From contig JBBTVG010000013.1 of NCBI GenBank assembly GCA_038063375.1, forward strand, positions 1 to 37,348: a stretch of 37,348 nt of DNA. The letters are read 5' to 3'. Within the stretch, counting starts at the first letter, position 1. Each line of letters starts with the position of its first letter. Source of the DNA: Patescibacteria group bacterium. GTDB lineage: Bacteria > Patescibacteriota > Minisyncoccia > Phycocordibacterales > JANLHH01. Shown piece by piece: positions 22,214-29,741 of the stretch. The position numbers and the translations under genes are program-made. The notes under the pieces are model-generated. The model was not told where the DNA came from. It searched no databases and saw only the letters and a program-made list of their open reading frames with translations.

Positions 22214-23143
22214 TCACTCTTTGATAGCACAACGCGCTTTGAGTTCTTTGCGGTCGTCATCTGTCAGTTTTTCGTTCGTGCTCGTATTAAGCCTGTACAT
22301 AATAGCTTGGGGATTCTCTATATGCTGGAGTCCTAGCGCGTGCCCAAACTCGTGTGCTAAAACTCGCACCAGTTTATCGCGGTTGCTGAATTCGTAAATA
22401 TTTATCTCCTGTTCGCCTCCGCTCTCTTGGTAGTCTCCTTCGGTAAATTCTTCACCGCGCGATGCACCGATTTCATTATACTTTTCCACGCTTAGATTAA
22501 GCGAAGCTACCAGGCGATTGAGTACTACCACCAACGAATTGATATTCTCCACATCTTCATGGAGATTCATTTCGAGTTTTTGTATTTCTGCCAGCTCCGC
22601 TTGAAGTGCCGTTTTTTCTTCTTGAAGCTGTTCATATTCTTTTTTCGGAGCCCCGCCTTTTTTATTCCAATACTGTACTGCTTGATCGTAAGCATCTTTC
22701 TTCTCTGTGAATGAAGCTGCACGCGTATCGTAATCTGTTTTTGCTTGTGTGTATTCTGCGCGGAGCGCGCCGTATTTTGCTTTCAACTCATCGTACGAAG
22801 CTCTGTCTCCCTTCACCACAATACCAAGACTCTCTAATTTATTGGTCGCCTGCTGACGATAATCGTAGACGAGGTTTATTGTTAGCTCTCCGGACTCTCC
22901 ATAAACAAAAAGTTCTTTTCCGATCGGCTTCTCCCATGTGACCTCGGCTTCTTCGATCGCGCTTAAGAAAGCTTCTCTCGAGAGGCCAAATTTGTCATCG
23001 AACGAACCAATCGTGTACGTGATCGGTTTTTCGCACGGAGCATATATGAAATATGAGGTAAGGATATCCTTAATTGGCTGCTGAAACGCATAAGCAAAAG
23101 CGCCAAGGATGACTATGATTACTATCGTTTTAATACTTTTCAT
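22214..23143 (-). CDS. Matrixin-like zinc metalloprotease with coiled-coil insert
   Basis: The product is 309 aa from the ATG at 23141-23143, 5 nt after a TATACT box. A signal-anchor (about 5-20) is followed by a domain with two Cys (C37, C304) and a beta-rich stretch, then a long charged helical region at about 115-225 that looks like a coiled coil (DELKAKYGALRAEYTQAKT, EEKTALQAELAEIQK). The zinc motif HEFGHALGLQH is at 264-274, with a Met-turn-like AIMY at 280-283, as in M10 matrixins. It should cut proteins outside the membrane. The coiled-coil insert ahead of the catalytic motif is unusual and may span the envelope or bind a partner. The structured element follows the stop. Confidence 0.88.
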   Translation of the reverse strand: MKSIKTIVIIVILGAFAYAFQQPIKDILTSYFIYAPCEKPITYTIGSFDDKFGLSREAFLSAIEEAEVTWEKPIGKELFVYGESGELTINLVYDYRQQATNKLESLGIVVKGDRASYDELKAKYGALRAEYTQAKTDYDTRAASFTEKKDAYDQAVQYWNKKGGAPKKEYEQLQEEKTALQAELAEIQKLEMNLHEDVENINSLVVVLNRLVASLNLSVEKYNEIGASRGEEFTEGDYQESGGEQEINIYEFSNRDKLVRVLAHEFGHALGLQHIENPQAIMYRLNTSTNEKLTDDDRKELKARCAIKE

Positions 23144-23154
23144 ATAACAGTATA
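23144..23154 (-). promoter_or_regulatory. -10 box of leaderless promoter for the metalloprotease
   Basis: TATACT on the minus strand (23149-23154) is 5 nt before the ATG at 23143. It lies in the 40-nt gap after the SanA/YdcF stop codon. No clear -35 hexamer is seen. Confidence 0.5.
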
Positions 23155-23183
23155 TCCAACACTCTTCGGAGTCCAAACCTGGA

Positions 23184-23828
23184 TCATGGGTAATTCCTCC
23201 CGTCACCCATGATAGGTATCGTATCTCCCAGATACTTTGGCTGTCGGTGAAAGATCAGATTGAGTGCTGCCTTCTCATTGGCAAGCACTTCGTGAACATA
23301 GTTGCGAAAGAGCATATGACCCACATCCGCATTTACTCCATATGCGGTTATTCCAAGTCGGCGTGCGATAAAAACAGCACGGGGCAAATGGAATGATTGG
23401 GTTGCGATAAGAACGGAGGTGACGCCAAAAATATCGCGAGCGCGGTACATAGTGCTGTACGTATCAAATCCGGCGTGATCAAGGAAAATATCCTGATCCG
23501 GAATACCCTTACTGATAAGATAAAGGCGGACCGGATTCACTTCGTTGTGGCTCACAGTGCTGTTGTCGCCAGAGACAAGAATTTTTGACACTTGTTTCGC
23601 TTCATACAATTTAATAGCCATATCCGCACGGTCAATAAAGATTGAGGAAAGTGAACCATCTTGGAAGATAGCCGCACCGGGAATGAGCGCCACCTCGACG
23701 TTCGGAGCCTCCGGAGCGTCATCATATATATATGGTTTTGCCCCCAAGAAAATAACTATATTGGTGACAAGAATGACCGCAATTAAGAGCCCAAAACCCA
23801 GTGCAATAAAAAAGAAAAGGCGCTTCAT
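23184..23828 (-). CDS. SanA/YdcF family (DUF218) membrane-anchored protein
   Basis: The product is 214 aa from the ATG at 23826-23828, which is 6 nt after a TATACT box; a longer frame starts upstream and is rejected. A signal-anchor (about 3-25) is followed by a DUF218 domain: VALIPGAAIFQDGSLSSIF, KILVSGDNSTVSHNEVNP, FLDHAGFDTYSTMYRARD and TQSFHLPRAVFIARRLG. E. coli SanA is an inner-membrane member involved in envelope integrity and vancomycin resistance at high temperature. Here the exact role is unknown. It ends 40 nt before the metalloprotease start. Confidence 0.88.
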   Translation of the reverse strand: MKRLFFFIALGFGLLIAVILVTNIVIFLGAKPYIYDDAPEAPNVEVALIPGAAIFQDGSLSSIFIDRADMAIKLYEAKQVSKILVSGDNSTVSHNEVNPVRLYLISKGIPDQDIFLDHAGFDTYSTMYRARDIFGVTSVLIATQSFHLPRAVFIARRLGITAYGVNADVGHMLFRNYVHEVLANEKAALNLIFHRQPKYLGDTIPIMGDGRNYP

Positions 23829-23840
23829 TTCATAAGTATA
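23829..23840 (-). promoter_or_regulatory. -10 box of leaderless promoter for SanA/YdcF gene
   Basis: TATACT on the minus strand (23835-23840) lies exactly 6 nt before the ATG at 23828. This supports that start over the upstream in-frame one. The -35 region is not clear. Confidence 0.55.
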
Positions 23841-24210
23841 CGCTTTTCTAGATTGGTTGCCGAGCAGGAACTCGATCACGAGTTACTAAGTATTTTATCA
23901 TGCTTCGCATTTCTAAAATACTAAGTACTCTCGACCCCGGCTCGCCTGTCGCAGAGCGACATTGCTCCGCCTTTCGAGTCCTGACGCGAGACAATCAATT
24001 CGCTCCCGGCAGCAAAATCTCGCTACCGCTCTATTTTGCTGACTGTCGCGGTCTCAAATACGTGAGATGAGGCCTTGTAAGGACATTTTAGCATCCCTTC
24101 TACTCATTAGACGAGCCGTCTCGGTCTGTGGGGTGTTTTTGTGAATGTTACAAATGAGACACAAAACACCCGTCTCGGTCACTGTCTCATTTACAATGCG
24201 TTTGACTTTA
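23841..24210. other. Intergenic region at the accessory/defence boundary with several repeats
   Basis: No gene is supported here. It holds a hairpin with a 9-bp stem (23889-23897 with 23914-23922, AGTATTTTA) capped by ATGC-TTC-GCAT, and the direct repeat ACTAAGTA beside it. Further on are an inverted repeat GGGTGTTTTTGTG/CACAAAACACCC (24131-24143 and 24160-24171, one extra T), the 11-bp direct repeat CCGTCTCGGTC (24116-24126 and 24170-24180) and the inverted AAATGAGAC/GTCTCATTT (24152-24160 and 24184-24192). They may be control sites or remnants of an integration boundary. Confidence 0.5.
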
Positions 24211-24244
24211 TTGACTTCTGCTTCATACCCTATATACTTGGGGT
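24211..24244 (+). promoter_or_regulatory. Strong leaderless promoter of the XRE-like gene
   Basis: TTGACT (24211-24216) and TATACT (24233-24238) are 16 nt apart on the plus strand, and the ATG starts 6 nt after the -10 box at 24245. A second TTGACT lies at 24202. The predicted start point is at or next to the A of the ATG. Confidence 0.8.
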
Positions 24245-24250
24245 ATGAAG
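24221..24250. promoter_or_regulatory. 10-bp inverted-repeat operator spanning -10 box and start codon
   Basis: CTTCATACCC (24221-24230) and GGGTATGAAG (24241-24250) are exact complements separated by TATATACTTG. The dyad covers the spacer, the -10 box and the ATG, so a bound dimer would shut off transcription. The natural candidate is the XRE-like product itself. As RNA, only the right arm would be in the transcript, so a DNA operator fits better than an RNA hairpin. Confidence 0.75.
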
Positions 24251-24571
24251 ATAACTACCCCACCAGAACCTAAGGAGGTAAAAGCTTGGATGCAAGAGCT
24301 GAAAAATACCACTTTTAGCGATCCTACAATCGACTGGGATTCTTATGTCGTCTGGGCTGGTAACCAGCTCCCAAAGTATCTCTGGGGCCAATGGAAGGAT
24401 GAATTGAAGCCTCTAGGGTTTACATGGCAGAAGTTTCTCAAGCTTCTCCGTCTTAGAACAGATAATATGCTTCTTTGGTATAGGGGTATTATGCCGTGGC
24501 CACGTTTGGTAGGCACCATCACTGAGCTGATTGAAGGACCACTTGGCAAAGAGCTTGCGAGTCGCAAATAA
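24245..24571 (+). CDS. Small XRE-like HTH protein, probable autoregulator
   Basis: The product is 108 aa and the only supported plus-strand gene. The C-terminal half has the pattern of a lambda-repressor/XRE helix-turn-helix: LGFTWQKFLKLLRLRTDNML, then WYRGIMPWPRLVGTITEL, which lines up with the usual five-helix layout (W-x-R-G near the fourth helix). The N-terminal half (MKITTPPEPKEVKAWMQELK, then a Trp/Asp-rich stretch) is of unknown fold and may bind DNA or a partner. The start fits the leaderless promoter and sits inside a 10-bp inverted-repeat operator. Its stop at 24571 is next to the stop of the convergent 586-aa gene at 24573, so the 3' ends of the two transcripts must overlap. It may control the island, which is inference. 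Confidence 0.7.
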   Translation: MKITTPPEPKEVKAWMQELKNTTFSDPTIDWDSYVVWAGNQLPKYLWGQWKDELKPLGFTWQKFLKLLRLRTDNMLLWYRGIMPWPRLVGTITELIEGPLGKELASRK

Positions 24572-24572
24572 T

Positions 24573-26333
24573 TTATTTAAAAACCTGCTTGGGGGAGAAA
24601 AAATCCGCAAAGTCGTGATTGCTTATTCTTGCCTCTCCATCGCGTTGCTTCTCTACAAACCTACATATACCAGAGGAGGCATTATGAAACTGTGGCCCCT
24701 TATCTAAAGGTATCCAATATTTTGTAAACCCAGCAAATCCCTCCACTGCATCACTGGGATCAAAGAGTCCCCAAAAAGTCTCAATATCATCTAGACAAAG
24801 AAATAGAGGAGGATTTTGTTGTAGATGGGTAAGTTTTTTATCGGAAATCTCTTTGTCGTAAAAATTATTGAAGGCATTGAACAGATCATGATTGCCTAAA
24901 AGATTTTCTGTGACTAAAACAGGAATTACTGTTTTACCATCACTTTGAACTTTTTCTATATAGTCGTTAAGCTTTATTAACTTACCTCTGTCATTCTTAC
25001 CTCTTGCTCGTGAGTCTGTCTTTCCGGTATTAAAAAGAAGCCGATAAGCATCGTCAAGAAATTCCTGTGAGGTTGGATTATACAAAGATGATAATCGATA
25101 ATATTCGGTTGTAAATTCAATAATAAAAATTTTATCCCCCTGTTCGACAAGGGCGTCCGCTCCAGAGGTACCGCCAAAAGTGACCTTTGCATCCTTAAAG
25201 ATATTTTGTATTAGAAACTTAAAATACTCTTCCATTAGACGACCGTAGGCAGATTTAAAGTTCTGCAAATTTTCTGCATTTCTAATTCGCCACAGTAAGC
25301 CCCCACACACGTTTTCAATAAGAAATTTCAAATCAATTACGCAATAGTACCCATCTTCTATTTTAAAAATAGGATTGTCGAAAAAGACTCTGATGTTTTT
25401 GTTGTATCCCGTTATGGGGTCTCGCTCCCTTGTGCTTTCTTCCACTGCAGACACCCTGAGTGCATCCGTTCCCTTCGAGAGAGTATCTATTGTTTTGATA
25501 AAAGAAGGATCTTTTTCAAATAACTTCGCGTCAATATAAAAAGAGCTTATATTCATAAAATCAAAACCAAGTTTTGGTTGACCGGGAGGTGGCGGACTCT
25601 TTGCGTGTTGAAATGGCATTTCAAAAAACCATGCAAATAAACCATTGATGACCTTCATATATTCTTTCAGAGAAACTCCTGCTCTCTCTTCGAATGCACG
25701 AATACCTGACTCCATCATCGCCTTATCCGTATTTCCGAGTTTGGATAGTAGTATTTCGTAGCAATAGCGATAACGAACCAATCTGTGCCCATAAACAAGC
25801 CTTGCGGTATCGGAAAGATAGTAGTGTGGCCATTCCCTGATGAAGTGATCTCTGAGAAATGTCTCTTTTGAAGAAGCCTCCGAGCTGCCAACTTCTAGAC
25901 TAATTAAGTCATTATTGAAAAGTATAGCTTCGCAATATTTCTTCTGATTCACCGAATGACCTTCTCCTGTCAGCTGTTGAGTCCCTCGTATGTTCTTAGT
26001 AAGAATTTGACCAATCAGATTTAAGAGATTTTCTCTATGAAAAACTATTTTATTCGAAAAACCAGTACCTTTTGGCACAACTTTAGTTTCCTCCAAAAAA
26101 GTAACTCCTCTTACCATGGTCATTTCCGTAGTGCGAGTCTGGCAGATCATATTAAGAAAAGATGTGAATTGTATCAACTCAACAGGGTTCATTTCTTGTA
26201 GGAGATACTCAATTTGAGTTTCAAAATCCTCTACCGTCTTCAAAGAACTAAATAACAGCACGAGGCCACTCTTTTCAAAAGTGTTGAAGAGTTCGGAGTA
26301 TGTGAGATATGTGACGATTGCCGTTTTTTTCAT
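24573..26333 (-). CDS. Unrecognised 586-aa protein with PD-(D/E)XK-like nuclease core
   Basis: I do not recognise this protein by name. It has 586 aa from the ATG at 26331-26333 (a non-ATG start upstream would overlap the 1132-aa gene and is rejected). The first ~360 residues are helical with few motifs. At 364-410 there is a helix with GRLMEEYF (E368/E369), then TFGGTSGADALVEQGDKIFI and IEFTTE, which gives D393 and E406-x-T408 in the spacing of a PD-(D/E)XK nuclease with Thr in place of Lys. A similar core is used by many restriction and anti-phage enzymes. The C-terminal third (about 420-586) may bind DNA or a partner. It is the last gene of the operon, 7 nt after the 1132-aa gene. No signal peptide is seen, so it is cytoplasmic. 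Confidence 0.72.
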   Translation of the reverse strand: MKKTAIVTYLTYSELFNTFEKSGLVLLFSSLKTVEDFETQIEYLLQEMNPVELIQFTSFLNMICQTRTTEMTMVRGVTFLEETKVVPKGTGFSNKIVFHRENLLNLIGQILTKNIRGTQQLTGEGHSVNQKKYCEAILFNNDLISLEVGSSEASSKETFLRDHFIREWPHYYLSDTARLVYGHRLVRYRYCYEILLSKLGNTDKAMMESGIRAFEERAGVSLKEYMKVINGLFAWFFEMPFQHAKSPPPPGQPKLGFDFMNISSFYIDAKLFEKDPSFIKTIDTLSKGTDALRVSAVEESTRERDPITGYNKNIRVFFDNPIFKIEDGYYCVIDLKFLIENVCGGLLWRIRNAENLQNFKSAYGRLMEEYFKFLIQNIFKDAKVTFGGTSGADALVEQGDKIFIIEFTTEYYRLSSLYNPTSQEFLDDAYRLLFNTGKTDSRARGKNDRGKLIKLNDYIEKVQSDGKTVIPVLVTENLLGNHDLFNAFNNFYDKEISDKKLTHLQQNPPLFLCLDDIETFWGLFDPSDAVEGFAGFTKYWIPLDKGPQFHNASSGICRFVEKQRDGEARISNHDFADFFSPKQVFK

Positions 26334-26340
26334 AAGTTTA

Positions 26341-29300
26341 TTAAAGCAGATCTCTGAAATCATCAATCATTCCAGCTTCTGACATAAGATAGTTGATCAA
26401 AACATCAGCATCTTTTTTAGCTTCCTCGTTTCCTGTTGATTTTACGAGTTTAATTACTTCCTTGTACTCATCTTTTTTATAGAGATATTCGTACGTTTCT
26501 CTTTTTGGTTTTACTAATAGATCAAGTATCTTGATTGTTTCGACCGGAAACTCAATCGCATAAGATTTTAATTCCTCGACGATTTCATATGGCACATCAA
26601 TTTTACTCTTAACAAATCCGAGAGTTTTTATCATCCGAACTAGAGTATCTTTTCTTTTAAAAGGACTGACCTTAAACCACCATCCAAATTCTTGTAGCTC
26701 TTCCTCGCTCACTTCTTCTTGGGGTAATGAAATTCTCTTATCCCATAAATCACAAAGTCGTTTTTTGACCTCATCTTTATTACTAAAACCACTAAGATCC
26801 CGCAGAATTACTCTACCGGCAAAATTAATCGCTTCAGCCCTTGCTTTGGGTGTGGCAACTTTAAAAAAATGATTTACAAAATTATCATGTTCAAATTCGT
26901 TAACATATATAACCATCACGTGTTGAGGAAATCTCTGTTCAACATCCGCGCCACGATATCCTTTTTTCTCGACAGTACCGATATGCGGTATAAAATCGTA
27001 ATACTCCTGCTTTAAGAGCGTGAACAATTCTTTTATGACATTGTTTGCAAGATAACCCTCCCATGAAGCAAGGAGGTATTTCGGCTCAGTTTTAGGAAAT
27101 ATCTTTTCCTTATTTGCCTTAAGCCAAGGCTCGTTCAAGTAAAATAGATTTGGTAACCTCCACCCGTATACAGATCTGATTGCTAATGATGGATCCTGTT
27201 TTATATCAAGATGTTTATCAAGCAACGCGGTCATTTCGGGTGGCATTTTTACCTCAACAGATTTGTCCTCAAGGTTTCGTGCAACCCAAAGACCATAATT
27301 GACAACCGCATGAATAGCTTCACCACGCGTAGTGTTTATTGCTAGCGTCATTGGGTCAAGACCTCCTTCGCCATCCCTCTGTTCATCTGCAGGAGTTGGT
27401 TCAGGGTCTTCTGAGAGATTAAGAATTATTGCCCAAACCTTCTCTCTAAGAGACATGGGGATGTTACAGGTATCTTTTCCAAGGGCATGACCGAGAAAAT
27501 CAGCAACGGCTCTTTGCACAGCATTCCAATCCTGCTCATCATTATTTGCTGGTTCTGATACGCGAGTATTTTCTACAAGAATTTTGTAGTAAATATTTAT
27601 GATAGAAACCCAATCAAAACTCTTTCCTTTTTGTAGAGCATCTTTAAGGCCGTGTGTGAGGTGGTAAAAAAATATTGGTCGTATCTTTTTTACAAAAAAT
27701 GATTCTGCAACTAAAACATATTTCTCAGGATTTTCTGCTACCAACCCAGAAAAGACCATGCCTAAACCACCAGATGAATGTCGAGCAAATGGATCGTCTG
27801 GAATTTTGTAATCAACAAAATACTGTAGAGTATCTTCTGCGCTCAATACTGATAACTCTTCAGATGAAATAGGACTTTGACCGCCATCCCATGTAACTAT
27901 TTCTCCATCGTTGTCTACAGACTCACCGTACTTCTTTACAATTTCTCCATATTCTTTTACCTCCTTTTGAGGTAACTGATCTTTAATTGGTTTCAAATAT
28001 AAACCTTTCCAGTCAGCCTGTACTCTCGTAAATTGCTCATCCGTAAGGTTGTCGTTCTTTTTAAAATCTGGACCTTGTTCAATGATTTTTAAGATTGTAT
28101 CTTTTGCATTTTTAGAAAGTTTTGAATATTCCTTACCCAATAGTGGAAGATATTCCCTTCGAAGGTTATAGGCAATTATGATTTTTTTATCAGAGAGAAT
28201 TTCTTCAATTTCCTTCGCAAAAGGGTTCGGATTGGTTGAGTAGGTTAGTATCTCAATGCGTCTAAACAATGCCCACGAATGAGTGCGCAATATAACAACA
28301 AATTCCCTTAATACTGTTTCGTCACCTTTATTATTTTCAATTAAATTTACCAATCCATCAAGAAGGATATTCTTTGCATCTTCTCGATTTAGTCGAGCAG
28401 ATAGTAAATTTGGGCGCCAGATATGCGAATACTCATAAAAACTATCTTCTGGATTGATTCTCCCTTCAAGTTCTATGGCCTGTCTAAGTGTAGTGGCAAA
28501 AATTGAGAATAAACCCACAGGATCCTTCTCCTCCAATCCTGCGAGTTTCTTTTTTACAATCTCGCCGAGTCTCCATGCATCAAAATGGGGCTTCGCATCA
28601 TGGCGAATAATAGAAAGAGGGTCGTCTGGATTATCGGATGTCTTAATGGGGGGGTCAACTTTCGTGTCAAAGAGTATCCTCGCAAGCTTCAAAGCTGTTT
28701 TAGTTTTACCGGCTCCCGCAAGTAAATCCATTAAGTCTGCGACTTTGTCTGGCAGGAGAAGATTATATGAATTTTGTATCCATTTATCTTTACAAATCAA
28801 ATCAACATATTGTTCAGCTATTTCTGGCGGAGATTTGATGGCCGCACCAACAAAATCATCCAATACAGATTGATTGGTAGATTTTAAATCCTTAATAATA
28901 TCAAAAACTTCTTGCGGTTTTTTGTCGGCTATTCTCAGCAAGTATTGAGATTCAGGCCATACAATAAATCGAATATAGCCACCTTCACGTAAAGGTTCCT
29001 GAGGACTTGAGAAAGTGTTGATGGATTTTAGATGTTCTAACCAGTTAGGGTTATCGCATCTTTGAAAGAAATATCGACGATGTTCGGACTTAGAAATGCA
29101 TTTCGTAAGATTGCTTATATCGTCAGAAGTCGGGTTTTCAATTGTAAGTAGTTTATCAATTTCAGTAATTCCGTCGAAAAAAGTCCTTTCTACAAGAATT
29201 TGATACAGGAGATCCTCGTACTTCCATACTCGTGCTTCAAAGTCTTTCTCTTTAATATCTGAGGATTTTGTTCCTTTTAGGTATCCGTGTTTTGAACAAT

Positions 29301-29739
29301 CGTTGAAAAACGTGTGTAGCTCAATCCAGTCACGTACAAAGTTTTCTTTAAGGTATTCAGGTAAGGCATTACGTTCGGGATGTTTATCTAAAAGATCCTT
29401 CAAGATTGCACGTTGATTTTCGTTACCTTTTGTTTGTTCAGTTGGATTCTCGGTTTCTGGAATTGGAATACCTTGGAAATAACGTGGCAGTATAGAAGTC
29501 AGCTCCCTGGCGGAATGACCGACCTGCCCGATACGATCAGGGTTTCTCTTGTTGTTAAATGTGAGTACCAGTCCTTCATATATTTCACTCAGCCTCTTAC
29601 TTAGTTCAAGCGACTCGGGATCTATTTTTGAGAGAGCGTTCCTAATCTTCTTTTGTTTATCTTCGGCAGATGACAATACATCCTCAGTGTTTACTGAGTT
29701 CAGTAATTTATCTTTCTCATTAGTTTTGTCATCTGGCAT
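26341..29739 (-). CDS. Unrecognised large helical protein (1132 aa), defence-island type
   Basis: I do not recognise this 1132-aa protein by name. It is almost all alpha-helical, with many helix pairs that suggest HEAT- or ARM-like repeats. The N-terminal segment (about 44-90: ELSKRLSEIYEGLVLTFNNK, then NPDRIGQVGHSARELTSILP) is of a kind I have seen at the N-terminus of large hypothetical proteins in defence regions. Near 345 is LLAGAGKTKTALKLA, which is not a proper P-loop. No nuclease, helicase or membrane motif is seen. The C-terminal region (about 1020-1132) is charged and helical. It starts 2 nt after the Res stop and is 7 nt from the 586-aa gene, so it should be made with both. It may act as a sensor or scaffold for the putative nuclease, which is inference. 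Confidence 0.75.
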   Translation of the reverse strand: MPDDKTNEKDKLLNSVNTEDVLSSAEDKQKKIRNALSKIDPESLELSKRLSEIYEGLVLTFNNKRNPDRIGQVGHSARELTSILPRYFQGIPIPETENPTEQTKGNENQRAILKDLLDKHPERNALPEYLKENFVRDWIELHTFFNDCSKHGYLKGTKSSDIKEKDFEARVWKYEDLLYQILVERTFFDGITEIDKLLTIENPTSDDISNLTKCISKSEHRRYFFQRCDNPNWLEHLKSINTFSSPQEPLREGGYIRFIVWPESQYLLRIADKKPQEVFDIIKDLKSTNQSVLDDFVGAAIKSPPEIAEQYVDLICKDKWIQNSYNLLLPDKVADLMDLLAGAGKTKTALKLARILFDTKVDPPIKTSDNPDDPLSIIRHDAKPHFDAWRLGEIVKKKLAGLEEKDPVGLFSIFATTLRQAIELEGRINPEDSFYEYSHIWRPNLLSARLNREDAKNILLDGLVNLIENNKGDETVLREFVVILRTHSWALFRRIEILTYSTNPNPFAKEIEEILSDKKIIIAYNLRREYLPLLGKEYSKLSKNAKDTILKIIEQGPDFKKNDNLTDEQFTRVQADWKGLYLKPIKDQLPQKEVKEYGEIVKKYGESVDNDGEIVTWDGGQSPISSEELSVLSAEDTLQYFVDYKIPDDPFARHSSGGLGMVFSGLVAENPEKYVLVAESFFVKKIRPIFFYHLTHGLKDALQKGKSFDWVSIINIYYKILVENTRVSEPANNDEQDWNAVQRAVADFLGHALGKDTCNIPMSLREKVWAIILNLSEDPEPTPADEQRDGEGGLDPMTLAINTTRGEAIHAVVNYGLWVARNLEDKSVEVKMPPEMTALLDKHLDIKQDPSLAIRSVYGWRLPNLFYLNEPWLKANKEKIFPKTEPKYLLASWEGYLANNVIKELFTLLKQEYYDFIPHIGTVEKKGYRGADVEQRFPQHVMVIYVNEFEHDNFVNHFFKVATPKARAEAINFAGRVILRDLSGFSNKDEVKKRLCDLWDKRISLPQEEVSEEELQEFGWWFKVSPFKRKDTLVRMIKTLGFVKSKIDVPYEIVEELKSYAIEFPVETIKILDLLVKPKRETYEYLYKKDEYKEVIKLVKSTGNEEAKKDADVLINYLMSEAGMIDDFRDLL

Positions 29740-29741
29740 TT

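Noticed and set aside
22129-22397. Plus-strand frame across the structured block into the metalloprotease
   Set aside because: It is a shadow of the metalloprotease and of hairpins; the reverse strand has a complete zinc motif and signal-anchor.
28700-28730. LLAGAGKTKTALKLA in the 1132-aa protein as a Walker A P-loop
   Set aside because: The spacing GxxxxGK[ST] is not met, as the residue five before GK is Leu. No Walker B follows, and the stretch fits a helical repeat.
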